Origin: Phoenix dactylifera
Taxonomy: Eukaryota > Streptophyta > Magnoliopsida > Arecales > Arecaceae
Reading direction: 5' to 3'
Assembly: GCF_009389715.1 (NCBI RefSeq)
Contig: NW_024068263.1
Span: 1 to 64,000 of the forward strand
DNA: 64,000 bases
The notes beneath the pieces are model-generated. The model was given only the letters and a program-made list of their open reading frames with translations, was not told where the DNA came from and made no database searches. Below, piece by piece: positions 35,409 to 47,327 of this stretch; the first letter of the stretch is position 1, and each line of letters begins with the position of its first letter. Both the position numbers and the translations under genes were made by a program.

Positions 35409-36443
35409 GACAGACCTTCAGAAGGTATGTCAGATATGCTCAGGATACTTAGGGACTGTTACCTATTGCTAACAGAAATTTGATTTCTGTATTTTATTTA
35501 GCACAGAAAGATTTTTATTTATTTGAAAATTAAATTGATTCAACATGGTTTTATGATTGACAGTCTCTATCACATACATATGGATGTATCTGTGAATATA
35601 TCTGAGCAAACAGTGAATACCATAGGATCTAATAGATCCAAAAATGAGATAACTCTAAAGTATTTATGGCACCTCAGGCTTGGCCATATAGGAGAAGACA
35701 GAATAAACAAATTGGAGAAACATGAGCTTTTGGGCTCATTAACTTTCGAGTCATATTTGATTTGTGAATTCTGCCTTCAAGGAAAGATGGCCAAATTATC
35801 CTTTGTAGGACACAGGAAGGTCCACTGAAATACTTACCCTAGTACACACTGATGTGTGTGGCCCATTCGATGTGCAGGATAGGGGTTGTAATTTTTTACT
35901 TCATTTTACCGATGATTACTCACGGTATGGATATGTGTATGAGACACAAATATGAAATTTTTGAAAGGTTCAAAAAGCTTAGATATGAAGTAAAAAATAA
36001 GCACAAAAACTCATTAAAGTTCTTCGATCAGATCGAGGAAGTGAATACCTTAATGGAGAGTTCCGTGATTATCTCAAGGAGAATGGTATAGTTTCATAAT
36101 GGACTCTTCCTGGTACACCTCAGCTCAATGGAGTGTCAGAGAGGAGGAATCGGACTCTATTGATATGGTCCAGTCCATGATGAGCTTCACTGATTTACCC
36201 TTGTTTCTTTAGATAGATGCCCTATTTTCAGCTATTTATTTGTTGAATAGAGTTCCCTCTAAAGTCCATTCCTACCGCACCATATGAGATATGACATGGT
36301 AAGAAACCAAGATTTGGGGATGTCCGGCCCACGTCAAGAGACTACAGGCAGACAAGTTAGAGGCTAGGACCATAAGTGCTCGTTTTATAGGATATCCTAA
36401 AGAGTCATTAGGATGCAATTTTTACGTCTCAGAGGAGCACAAT
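35409..36443 (+). pseudogene. Copia integrase remnant, element E
   Basis: GAG-pre-integrase is at 35523-35828, with HLRLGH and CEFC giving a complete HHCC zinc finger. Parts of the integrase core follow at 35852-36430: an HTDVCGPF-like start, a DQIEEVNT region where the usual RSDRGGEY is altered, a PQLNGVSERRNR-like region, and a FIGYPKES-like motif. Frame changes and stops are frequent. Protease (an aspartyl DSG or DTG motif) is absent between the zinc knuckle and this region. Confidence 0.83.
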
Positions 36444-37643
36444 GTGTTTGTGAGCCGTCATGCCATCTTCTTCGAAAACCAGGTTTTCCTTGATAGAGGC
36501 AGTGGAAGGAAAATTGAGCTTGAAGAGAAAGTCTCTGAAAAGCAACGAGTCATAGATCCTATCGAACCCATTAATACAGAGCCAGTACACGATGTCCCTC
36601 AACCACCTCGCAGATCAAGTAGGGTCTTCCATCCTCCCAATAGATACTTAGGTATACTAGAAGAGGATACCGAGAAAATATTCCTAGTGGGAGATAGGGA
36701 TCACACGCAGGATCCCAAAACCTACGACGAGGCGATATCTGATATCGATTCCGAGAAATAATTGGAGTTAGACTCCATGCATTCCAACCAAGTTTGGACC
36801 TTAGTAGATCCACCAAAAAGTATTGTACCTATTGGATGCAAATGGATCTACAAAAGGAAGATAGGTTCGGATGGAGAGGTAGAGACCTATAAAGCAAAGC
36901 TTGTGGCGAAAGGGTATAGTCAGCATGAGAGCATTGACTATCAGGAGACCCTTTCACCTGTAGCCATGCTGAAATCCATCCGAACATTGCTTGCCATTGC
37001 AGCATTTCATGATTATGAAATCTAGCAGATGGATGTGAAAACAGCTTTTCTGAATGGATATCTTGATGAAGACATCTATATGGAACAGCCTTTGGGTTTC
37101 ACTTCCAGTGATGGAGATCACAAGGTCTGCAAGCTGCAAAAGTCCATCTATGGACTAAAGCAAGCATCTCGGAGTTGGAACACTCGTTTCGATGACGCAA
37201 TCAAAACGTTTGATTTCATCAAAAATGAAGAGGAACCATGTGTTTACAAAAGGGTTAGTGGGAGTGTTATTGTATTTCTCGTACTGTACGTGGACGACAT
37301 CCTCCTGATAGGGAATGATATTTCCATGCTAACCTCGGTCAAGGTCAGGTTGTCAAAAAGGTTCTCCATAAAAGACCTTGGGGAAGCATCCTATATTTTG
37401 GGAATAAAGGTCTATAGAGATAGATCTAAAAGGATGCTTGGCCTATCACAGAAGATGTACATAGAGGAAGTGCTGAAAAGGTTCAGCATGGAAAATTCTA
37501 AAAGGGGTCTCTTACCCCTAAGGCATAGAATTAATCTCTCCAAGAAGATGTGCCCCAACACATCTGAAGAGATTCAACGCATGAGCAAGATCTCCTATGC
37601 ATCAGCAATAGGGAGCCTCATGTATGCCATGCTATGTACATGA
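36444..37643 (+). pseudogene. Copia linker and reverse transcriptase remnant, element E
   Basis: The linker (FVSRHAIFFEN, then RRSSRVFHPPNRYLG) is at 36444-36761. RVT_2 spans 36762-37643 with GCKWIYKRK, MDVKTAFLNGYLDEDIYM, catalytic YVDDILLIGND, and YILGIKVYRDRSKRMLGL. Two in-frame stops remain, near 36759-36761 (ORF break) and 37023-37025 (TAG within the EIWQMDV-type motif). The motifs match Angela/BARE-1-type elements. Confidence 0.9.
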
Positions 37644-38242
37644 CTTGATATAGTACATGCTGTGAGTGTCACGAGCATATGTCAATCAGATCCAGGCAAA
37701 AAGCACTGGATAGCTGTGAAGAACAGTCTTAAGTACTTGAGAAGAACTAAGGACATGTTCTTGGTCTTTGGGAGAAGATCAGAGTTGAAGGTAGAAGGAT
37801 GCACACATATTGATGATAGAAAGTCTACATCAAGATATGTGCAATGGTGGTTCAGTAAGTTGGAAGAGTTCCAAACAACCAATCATTATAGATTCTACCT
37901 TAGAAGCTGAATGTTAAGCCGTATCTAAGGGTGCAGTGGACACCTTCTAGTTAAAAGTTCATTGCAGAGTTAGGTGTAATGTCATTAGATGTCATAACAC
38001 TTTACTGCGATAACATTGGCACCATAGCACTAGCTATGGAGCCAAGGTCTCATCAGAAGTCCAAGCACATAGAGCGGCGCTTCCACCTCATATGCGACTA
38101 TATTGAGAAGAAATATGTAGAGGTGCAGAGAGTAGACTCCGCGGATAACATGGCAGACCCGTTCACTAAGCAGCTAAGTCAGCAAAAGATTGAAGCCCAC
38201 CTTGAGAAGATGGGGCTTAGATATATGACTGATTGGCTTTAA
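37644..38242 (+). pseudogene. Copia RNase H remnant, element E
   Basis: This follows reverse transcriptase after a stop at 37641-37643. It has the HWIAVKNSLKYLRRTKDMFLVFG segment split over positions 37700-37770, a shortened mid-domain, and the TLYCDNIGTIALA and SKHIERRFHLICDYI end at 37979-38242. Stops and a deletion make it non-functional. It ends just before the polypurine tract. Confidence 0.87.
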
Positions 38243-38245
38243 TGC

Positions 38246-38256
38246 AAGTGGGAGAT
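38246..38256 (+). promoter_or_regulatory. Polypurine tract, element E
   Basis: AAGTGGGAGAT immediately precedes the 3' LTR. Confidence 0.88.
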
Positions 38257-40487
38257 TGTTAGATGTATACCCTAGAAGCCAATCTGGCTGACACATTGTT
38301 AATTCTAGGGACATAATTTTGTACTTGACTATTTATTATTGAATAAATAAAAGGCATCTTTTCATTCATATTAATTATGTGTCTATGAATCGTCCAAGAA
38401 ATTAATAAGATGATGATGCATATTCTCAAGAGTTGAGAATTTGAGCCATGTATCATTGGTGATTAATTTCTAAATGCTCCTGATCAATGGATCATCACGA
38501 GGACGATGATCGATCCGATCAGTGCACAGATCACTTTCCTTCTGGATGGACGAGACTTGAGTCCACAGTGCAGGGACACTGAAGTGATAGTGCAGGTGCT
38601 TGTTAGAGAACAAGGGTACTGAGCGTGACCAAGACAAGAAGTTACTTGGACGTCTATCCACTCGTCAGTGACTTGCTTGATGTTGCAGTAGTATGACTGG
38701 TCCTTTGACCTGCGGTGCTTCGGCTACTCACAGTGAGGTTATTGTAGTTTGACTACACGTATACATGGTCTCTAGTCATATAGGTCCTTGTAGTGTAGAT
38801 TGGCTGCAGTAAGTTCACTGTAGGAGTAGGGTATGCACTTACATGGAATCTATCGACCTTGATAGAAGGTGAGTGATCCTATGTGATTTGTTAGACTGAG
38901 TTCTAAGACCTTGGCCAAGGCAGTAATATAAAGTGGAGAAAGAGTTTTCCACTATCGAACTTGAGTCAAATAAATCTTGACATATGACAGACGAAGGGGT
39001 TTGACGAGTTATCCATGACCTCCGTCCTGTAGGGATCCACGATAGAAGGACTGTATCACATGATAACTGCACCTAGAGGTTCATCATTCTATTATGCTGG
39101 GTAGCCACTACATGCTGCTAGGTGTCACTGGTGGATGGTGAGACTCATAGGGATTATCTCGATGATCGATAAGCCCTAATGAGTAGAGTTGGAATCGTTC
39201 CGACCCATTGAAAGGAGTTTTCAATAATATTGTGATAGAGATCACAATATATCTCACTACCAGTCAGAGTAGAACCTATGGGGTCACACACACTGAGGTA
39301 TTGACCGATCCGATGGTTGAATCGTGATTAGGAATCACAAGTAATCAATTCGATTGATAATAAGCTGAAGAAGGAACAAAGAGAATTAATTAATTGGACT
39401 TAAAACAAGAGTCCTACTTGGAGTAGGATTTCTAGAGTCCTAATTGGATTAGGATTAGGAATCCTACTTGGACTGAGATTCCTACTTGGACTGGGATTCC
39501 TACTTGGACTGGGAATCCTATTTGGAGTAGGACTGGGATTCCTACTTGGAGTAGGATTCCTACAATCCTAATTAGATTAGGAGTTTTGAATTAAATTTGG
39601 ATTCCTACTTGGAGTAGGATTCCTAGAGTCCTAATCGGATTAGGACTTCAAATTCAAATTAGAGTCCTAATTGGATTAGGACTAGAATTAAACAAGTCCT
39701 AATTGGATTAGGATTTCTTAAGTCCTAATTAATTATTAATCTAATGAATCAACATGACTCCTAATTGGATTAGGATTGAAGAGTTCAATTGAGTCATGGT
39801 TCATTCAAGTTCTAATTAGATTAGGACTAGCATAGATTGAACCCAATTGATTCATGATTTGGACTAAACCAAATAGGAGCCCTAGATGCCTTTATAAGGC
39901 TTTGAAAGGAGGTGCCCTAATAATAAGTGAAGCCCTCCTCCTCTCCATCACGTGGCCACCCTCCTCTCCTCTCTTTTAAGCCACCAACAACAAAGGGAAG
40001 AAAAGGATCTTGGTGGCCTCCTTCTTCCTCCACCGTTTGGTTCCAACGCAAGGAAGAAAAAGAAGGCTGTAGGGCTTCGTTCCTCTTCTTCTCTTCATCC
40101 TTCTTCTTCCTCCTCCCAAGCACAATCAAGGATTGATTGAAAGGGAGGATATCAGCCATCAAAGTTATCTCTGCAAGGGAGCTAGCACCCCGGGAAGATA
40201 GAAAGCTTGGATCGGTTTTCTGCTTCGTGTGGATACCCGTAGAGGCCGGGCACTTGAACGGCTTCAAGCGAACCTTCATCCTAAACCACGATCATCAATT
40301 TGTGGTGATCATCTACCCGCATAAAGGTGAAGATCTGATCTTCTAATGTTATTTAAAAGTTTTTAATCCTTATCTATCTACGGTTTTTAAACAACGTTCA
40401 TGCGATGAACGGTTGATCCCGCACATGCCTCTTCCGCTGCATCTGAAATTTTTTGAATTTCAGAGGCATGATCGGGGTTTTCTAACA
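38257..40487 (+). mobile_element. 3' LTR of Angela-type element E
   Basis: This is 2231 bp from TGTTAGATGTATACCC to GGTTTTCTAACA. It includes the palindrome array (39410-39850) and a TATA-like CCTTTATAAGG at about 39890. ORFs within it recur in other copies only as degraded frames. Confidence 0.93.
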
Positions 40488-41245
40488 GTTATGGATATCT
40501 CGTCAAACCCCATCGTCCATCATATGTTAAATTTATATGACTTCCAGTTCGAGATATGAAAAACTCTTTTTCCAAAATATCTGATCAGGAATTTATCGAA
40601 CTCAGTCTCATAAATCACATAGGATCACTCTTAATCTATCAAGATCGATAGATCCCATCTAGATGCAACCCTATTTCAAAATGAACCTACTGTAGCCAAT
40701 CCGCACTACAAGGATCCGAATGGCTAGGGCCCAAGTTCACATGCTCGTCAAACTATAGCAACCTCACAGTGAATAGCTGAGGCATCGCAGGTCAAAGGAC
40801 CAGTCATACAACTGCAGCATAAGTAGTCACTGACGAGTAGATAGACATCCATGTGACTACTATCTTTGGTCACGCTCAGTATCTTGTTCTCTAACAAGTA
40901 CTCGCATAATCACTCCAATGTCTCTACACCATGGACTCGAGACTCGTCCATCTGACTAAGTAAACTGTGCACTAATCTCAGCGGATCGATCACCGTCCCT
41001 CGTGATGGATCCATCGATCATGAGTATTTAGAAATTAATCCCTAATGACACATGCCTCAAATTCTCAACTCCTTGAGAATATGTGTCTCATCTATTAATT
41101 TCTTGGACGATTCATGGACACATACAAACATGAATGAAAAATAAATTGCTCAATCTTATTTATTAATAAGTGTCAAATTATAAATTTATGCCCTAGATTA
41201 CAAATATGCGTCAGCCACGTTGGCTTCTAGGGCATACTTCTAACA
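40488..41245 (-). mobile_element. Angela-type LTR fragment F (right part)
   Basis: Read on the minus strand, this begins TGTTAGAAGTATGCCCTAG at 41245 and matches the outer third of the family LTR (the equivalent of 1490-2249). It joins 30861-31995 as the other part of the LTR into which element E inserted. It is clearly more diverged than E's LTRs. Confidence 0.8.
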
Positions 41246-42237
41246 TCGCTTTCTTCAAATCTCTCACTGACTTGTAGTCCCTGCAATGAATTACAAATAT
41301 TAAAAGGACTTCCGGTATCTAATACCCAGATCGAATTATCATAAATTGAGAAATTACAAGGTGTTATCATATAAGTACATTGATCTGCAACTGATTGCAT
41401 CTTTTTCTTTGGCCTGTTCGGGTCAAGAGAGGCAATATACTGAGGACAATTCCTCTTCCAATGCCCCTGCTTCTTGCAGAAGAAGCACTCAGCCTTACTT
41501 TGATCAGTTTTCTTCTTTTTAGTCTGACTCTACTCAGCACGATGCACCTTTTTCTTTTGATTTTTATTTTTCTTCTTTCCTTTCTTAAAGGGACCACGAC
41601 CCCTGGACGAACCTCCCACTAAATTCACCAATCCTTTTAGGAGTCAGTGATCCTTCTCAAAAGTTTGAAGTAAACCTAACAATTGGTGATAATTCACTAC
41701 AGGTTTCGTCATACAATAATAAGTGAGAAAAGGACGGTATGATCTAGGCAATGAGTTCAGTATGGAATCCTTCCCTAATTGATCATGAAGGGAAAAACCA
41801 AAAGAGCTTAGACTCTCGATCAACTCAATCATGTACAGTACATGATTGGTTACTGATGTCCCATCTTTCATTCGGGCGCTGAAGATGGCACAACTGGTTT
41901 TGTGCCTCTCAACATCGTCGAGAACACCGAATGATTCATTCAACACTTGAATGATGTTTTCCGGTTGCGCATTCTCAAAATGCCTACTAAACTCATCATT
42001 CATTGCAGCCAACATGATGCATCGAACAGTGATTCGGTCACTGAGGTACTTCTGATGAGTGTCTCTGGCTGATCTGGATGTATTAGCAGCTGGCTGCTCA
42101 GGTGCTGGATCTATTATCACATAAAGGATCCTTTCATGCTCTAGCACAATCTTTAGTTTCCTATGCCAGTTGTTGAAATTGAGTCCAGTCAACTTGTCAT
42201 TATCCAATAATGCACGAAGTGACAGACTTGTGGCCAT
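41246..42237 (-). pseudogene. Copia Gag, zinc knuckle and protease start, element B (right part)
   Basis: The Gag start is the ATG at 42237 (MATSLSLRALL); an upstream in-frame Met at 42288 is less likely because the family begins near MATSxSLRxIL. The capsid region includes LTGLNFNNWHRKLKIVLEH and YLSDRITVRCIMLAAM, and the first ORF ends at 41644. After a frame change come a zinc knuckle, CFFCKKQGHWKRNC, and the protease motif WVLDTGS with the ICNSLQGL segment, running to the F insertion at 41246. Frame analysis of the last bases suggests a one-base shift just before the insertion point. Confidence 0.85.
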
Positions 42238-43589
42238 TTCTGCATAAAAAAAAAATTGGCTATTAGTATATGAATTGACTAAACACATTAGACTTGGATT
42301 TTAGTCTAAGGGTACTCCCACTATTTTATATAAATTGGTAGCCTTTACCTTCAATTCGAAAAATTACTCTTAATTCTTTAGTGGGCACTAGAACCCAATA
42401 GATTGCATATATGCCCGACTGTGGCTCGGCCAACCCATATGCACCTATTGGTAGGTTCTTAACCAATTGCTTCACCAAGCAACTTCTAGTAATGATTTTG
42501 CCCTAGGTTCTTCGGCAGGCATGTGGCGCCTCCACCGAATACCCTATTTAGGTCCAACCATTAAATGATAGGGTTCAGTCTAATCAACTAATAGACGACC
42601 AAGCCCGAGTGTGGCTTGGCTTACCTGACCGCCTATTGAAGATACACTCAACTCATCATATATTGAATGACAATTCGAATGCTTGATAAGTACCAGGCGT
42701 GTCGCACCTCCAATAATTATCAAAACATTGGATTCATTATCATCCAACTTAATGGAAGGCTATGACCTAGTTATCCTCATAACCATTTCATTTTAAGGAC
42801 CTAATAATTTTAGAGGATTTTATAATTAAGATAGATGAGAAGATCCGGTTAGTCTAATTTCTTTCACTAACTTCACCAAATCAGATTAGACTCAAACCGG
42901 TTAAGGAGGCACCTAAATCAATCAAACTGATTTTTCTTAATGGGTCAACTCGAATCATTAAGTGATCCAATCAAAATGTGATTGACCATGTCAGCTAGGT
43001 AACTGAGATCGGTGGAAGGGATATACCATTAACTCGACAAAGATGAATCAGTGCGAGTAGCTCCTAATTAAAAATCATTGGTCAAGTCTGCCAAATTTAT
43101 CTTAGACACCGACTGGTTAATCAATTTCGATTTGATCACTCAAATGACTCAGGCTCTACCTCTGAGTCTAAATCAAGTTCCATCTTGGTCTAATCAAAGA
43201 TATGGAATTGATCAATCTACAACTATTGTATTTGATCTAGAGTTTTCTTGACCTAATCTAGTTACTACTTAATTAGATTTGATCAATTAACTCTAATTAG
43301 ACCATGTTTGATTCTAACCCTAGGTCTAACCCAATTCTAAAAACTTGATTTGAGCTAACCCAAATGCCCCATGAATTATGCAATTGTCATTTAATTGAGT
43401 TACAATTCTAGATCTAGGTTTTCATATCACTTAATTCTCAATTAAGTATAAACTTATGAAAATTCAGATCATTGCATAATTCTTAATTACATATTAATTA
43501 CAAAGTTTCAGTTCTTAAAACTTATTTTTCAGATCTGAGATTTGTAATTAATCATGTGAAAATTCAGATTTAATTCATGTTTAAATCTT
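42238..43589 (-). mobile_element. Copia leader, element B, truncated
   Basis: Positions 42538-43589 align with element A's leader (12680-13737). The alignment stops abruptly at 43589, so about 376 bp of leader, the primer site and the 5' LTR are missing. No ORF. Confidence 0.8.
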
Positions 43590-44215
43590 GCTTGGATGCC
43601 CGCGGATAGTGCAGATATGGAGCAGTGCTGCTTTTCCCTAGCCCCAAGCTGTTGAGATTACTAGGGCCACTACGACGGCTTCATCTAGGATGGCCAGGGA
43701 CATCTGGGACTCCTGTTCTGCTGATTTAACGCCTAGCTTCGTCCTTTGTGATCAAGGGTCATGACTCACATATTATTGTTGCGGGTGGGCGAAGTACCGA
43801 TGGGCTGACAACTATAGGGGCAGAGCTCGGGGTAGCATAGGAAGGCATCTCTTATGTGAGATGGAGGTTGAGGGCGGACTGCATCATCTTCGAGGGAGAC
43901 TCGGCCATGGTAATCAACAGGATAAGAAAGGAGGGACGGATGGGGGATGAGAGTCCTGATCTGCAACATTCATCGAATGATGAGAGACTGCAGCACTTTT
44001 CAGACAGTGCATGTGTATCGTGAGGTGACTAGGGCCATCGACTGCGTCTCCTCCTATGCTGCACAACACTCCGGAGAGGTCTTCTGGACACACCAGGGGG
44101 CCCCTCCTTCATAGTTGTGCTAGATTGTCTCTCTTGATTTTGCTGGCTGCACATATACTAAAGTAGGGTGAGCAACCATTGTACTAAAAATAAAAAAAGC
44201 TCCTTTGCAAAAAAG
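43590..44215 (+). pseudogene. LINE-type RNase H remnant
   Basis: The plus strand from about 43750 encodes an RNase H type I domain such as ends plant LINE ORF2 proteins. It shows AGGRSTDGLTTIGAELGVA with a stop near, then RWRLRADCIIFEGDSAMVI, and after a shift VHVYREV and SYAAQHSGEVFW. The EGDSAMV piece matches the catalytic Glu/Asp region of the family. The A-rich tail (44187-44215) may be the 3' end of the LINE. The 5' part is absent. It abuts the truncated leader of element B. Confidence 0.6.
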
Positions 44216-44620
44216 AGTGAGAAGAGGGGTCGATCTACAGCGAGGTGCGGCCTAAGTGAGCCGCACGGTTAGAGGAGTGGAGAGGAGGTCGTTCTTGTAG
44301 GATCTGGAGTGGTGAGAGTGAGTATGAACTTCGTTCAAAGAGGGTTGAGTCCTTTGTTCAAAAAATGAAGAAGGAGGTCTACCAAGAATCCTCTTGCAAT
44401 TTGGTTTAAAGGGAGTCACATAAGGTAACTGTAGATGACCTATTCCTAGCTAGGGGGAACAACGTTCACACTAATGGTAACAGAGCTGGAATGAAGGTGC
44501 ACTTGAAGTGATATGGTAGATCTGAGTGGTCGTCCTCCCTTATGAAGGAACCTAATACGGAGTGCTCTCCCTCCCCCTCTTCCTTTCCCCTCCCTCTCCC
44601 CTTCACCGTCTTCTTTCTAA
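44216..44620. other. Intergenic, no feature recognised
   Basis: Mixed-composition sequence with a CT-rich run at 44565-44605. I see no conserved coding region. Confidence 0.4.
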
Positions 44621-44646
44621 GTTGAGGTGGCCGAGTTGGTCTAAAG
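44621..44646 (+). other. tRNA-Leu-like 5' fragment
   Basis: GTTGAGGTGGCCGAGTTGGT closely matches the first third of plant cytosolic tRNA-Leu, including the A box TGGCCGAGTTGGTC. No anticodon arm, B box or 3' half follows, so this is not a functional tRNA gene. It may be a tRNA or SINE fragment. Confidence 0.45.
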
Positions 44647-44774
44647 AAATTATACATATGCATAATTAGACATATACACATCGATCCTGCAACTTGTTAT
44701 ATGAATTTTTGTGTTACACTAGCATTTCTGCTACCCATGAACGAACAACTAATGGCAATGATCATGGTTTATTG

Positions 44775-45124
44775 CCGTTATAAGGGTTCTGAGGGGTCCA
44801 TTATGTTATACATATTAACAACATTTATTAAACAACAACAATCATTTGACTGTTATCCTCCTATAATGGCCATTATGAAAGCTAGTTTGAATCCTGACAT
44901 ATGGATATGAGTTCATTATATAACTATAATTGCAGCCATTATTTGTGTATATACCATTTTTTAGATAAAAACATATATTGTTTCAAATTTCAGATTTTGA
45001 AACTAATTTTTTCCTCCAAAAGTATATGTACCATATGACTATAATGAGTTGGACAATAATGCCATTATTATTAGTTATTTTCGTCATGGCACTATTATTA
45101 TGGCCGCCATAGCCCTTTTAACGG
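44775..45124. mobile_element. MITE-like element with imperfect terminal inverted repeats
   Basis: The left end CCGTTATAAGGG and right end CCCTTTTAACGG are inverted repeats with one mismatch. Looser similarity extends about 30 bases inward. The 350-bp interior is rich in ATAATGG/CCATTAT, including the palindrome ATAATGGCCATTAT near 44864. I saw no clear target duplication, so the superfamily is undecided. Confidence 0.4.
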
Positions 45125-46600
45125 TCACAGGGTTCATTATGACTGAAGAGCACTAGTACTAAAAGTTTGGAAGATACATAGAGATTTGGAAGGAGGCCTG
45201 TCATATGAGCAGTTAAAAGATTTGCATATGGGTTTAAACAATATGTTATCTAATGAATCCCATTAAACTAGCTTTAGATAACTTGGATTAAGCATCAAAA
45301 TAATGTGCTTAAATATATGGTGGGTCCTTTAACAGTTCTTGTTGGAGGAAGTTAGATTTTTGACAAAGATTTAAAAAGCTGCCTATGTTGGCATTTCTGC
45401 TCAAAGTATCTAATGTCTTTAGTCGTAAGCATGTCTGCTTCAATCTTTTTCATTGTCGTGGAATAGTTGGACATGATGTGTGATCTGCATTGCATAAAAT
45501 GGTTGTTATATTCACTTGTACAGTTGCATCATGTTACTCCCATAGCCTAACAGGATTTAGCAAATTAACTCCTCGCGCTTATTGGTTCGTAAGAAGAAAT
45601 TTTCCTCACAAGAATATTTTTTTAGAAAAATGATTTTTGCATGTTTGGTTAATCATATGAAGTGGTATATTATAGAGTGATTTATATTTGGTTGAGCATC
45701 TACTTTCTTAAAAAAACTATGTAAAATACTTATTATACCATTAATAAAAGAATATATCTTACTTCATTTTATCTAAAAATTTAACGCCACTTTTGTATAA
45801 AAAACAACTACTCTAATTCTCAGTCAAAATTGGACTTTTCTATATCTCATATGGGTTCTTCTTTTTCATTAAGTGTGAAAATCTTATTCTCATAGAAAAG
45901 TTACCTTTCCATTTTTCTTCTTCGAAAACTTCAATCAAATATGAGACATTCCTATTGCTGCCAGTTATCATAAAGTTTTGATGTTATAACTAGTTTCTTC
46001 TATATCTGTGATCATTTTACTAGTTATCTTTAGCCCCTCTTCTTGTCGCTCTTCAATTGTTGTTCCGTACATACATACTAATGTTCGTGATTTTTTTTTG
46101 TCTTGCCAAGAATTCCAATGACTCTACATTGCAACTCAGCTGATATCGTTGCATTTCTCTAACCAGTAACCACTAATATCTATCTGTGAAGCAGCATAAT
46201 CACAATGCAATAAAACACAATTCCCTCATGGGCTATAATGTGGCTACTTCAACTTTGCCAGCAATAAGTTCAAAAAATAACAAAGAATTCACCAAAAGTT
46301 CAAAGAAAATTCAAGTAACAAGGAAACTAAAATAAATGGAAAATGAATAGCAAAAATGTACTGCACTCTTCAATCAAAAAAAAAAAGAGAGTACTGCTGT
46401 CTGTATAAATCTATTTCATCTAAAAATGAACATGGATTAGTTCACCCAAGCTACCAGACAAGACCGTCAATTCCTCGACAAATTCTCCTCTCTTTCATTA
46501 ACATCTACCAAGAAATGTATCAGAGAATCATCGAGTCAATGTAAAATCATGAATAGTTCATAAGATTTTCCAATAGTTCCATCAATCCCTCACTATGCCT
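45125..46600. other. Intergenic, AT-rich
   Basis: No ORF or repeat that I can support. Confidence 0.4.
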
Positions 46601-47163
46601 GCAAACAAGCATAGCCGGTTAGCCCAGAAGCTTTGTCAGTCTCCAGGCTCGTTGTCCCGCCAACAGGCAAAATCCAGCCTCCAACTTGAACCCGGTACAA
46701 TGTTCCACCGGTCCACCCGTCCCAGTCAAAGAAGAAGGTAAGGAGACCAAAAGCCATGCCTCTTTTCTCTCTTCTTTTCCAGAGCCAAACGGAACCCCCT
46801 CGCCGGCTCCCGCACGAAACACGACGGCGTTGGTCGGGATCCCCCTGCCCCCCGTGTCCCCCAAAAGCCCCGTCCCCTCCGCCGTCACGCGCCGTCCCGA
46901 TGCCCTCTTTTTACCTCGTCTTCTCCTCCTCCTCGGGAACACTTTACTCCCCAACCCTTTCCTTTTCTCCTAGTCTTTTACCCTTCCCCAGGTAATTTAA
47001 CCAAATAAATACCTCCCCCTTTTTTTTAACCGCGAGGTTATTTTCTCTTATAAGTAGGAGGTCGTGGCTTCCCTCCTCTTTTCAAACCCGGGCGGTATCT
47101 TTCCCGTTATCCCTGATTATCCCACAAAATTAAGAGGAAAGGTGGAGAAACAGGAAGAATAAG
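46601..47163 (+). promoter_or_regulatory. GC-rich upstream region of the bHLH gene
   Basis: This is CT- and GC-rich sequence. A TATA-like CTTATAAGTAGG lies at about 47047-47058. A probable 5' UTR follows, from about 47080 to the donor at 47163. Confidence 0.45.
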
Positions 47164-47316
47164 GTAAGATATTATCCGATTCGCATTATATTTGGGGTTT
47201 TACTCCTGCCTTCCATCTTTGGTTAGTTCTTGATTCCTTGAATCAAAATTGTTATTTCATTTAATTTTCCATTTATAATCGTTTGCTGTGTTTCGTCTTC
47301 TCGTACTTGTGCATAG
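47164..47316 (+). other. Putative 5' UTR intron of the bHLH gene
   Basis: The donor AAG|GTAAGA at 47164 and acceptor GTGCATAG at 47316 enclose an AT/T-rich stretch. The start codon follows 11 bases after the acceptor. Confidence 0.5.
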
Positions 47317-47327
47317 AGGATTGAAAT

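Noticed and set aside
46619..46973. Paired ORFs of 95-111 aa upstream of the bHLH gene
   Set aside because: GC-rich promoter-type sequence open on both strands; no domain recognised and no splice context. A divergent gene cannot be excluded.
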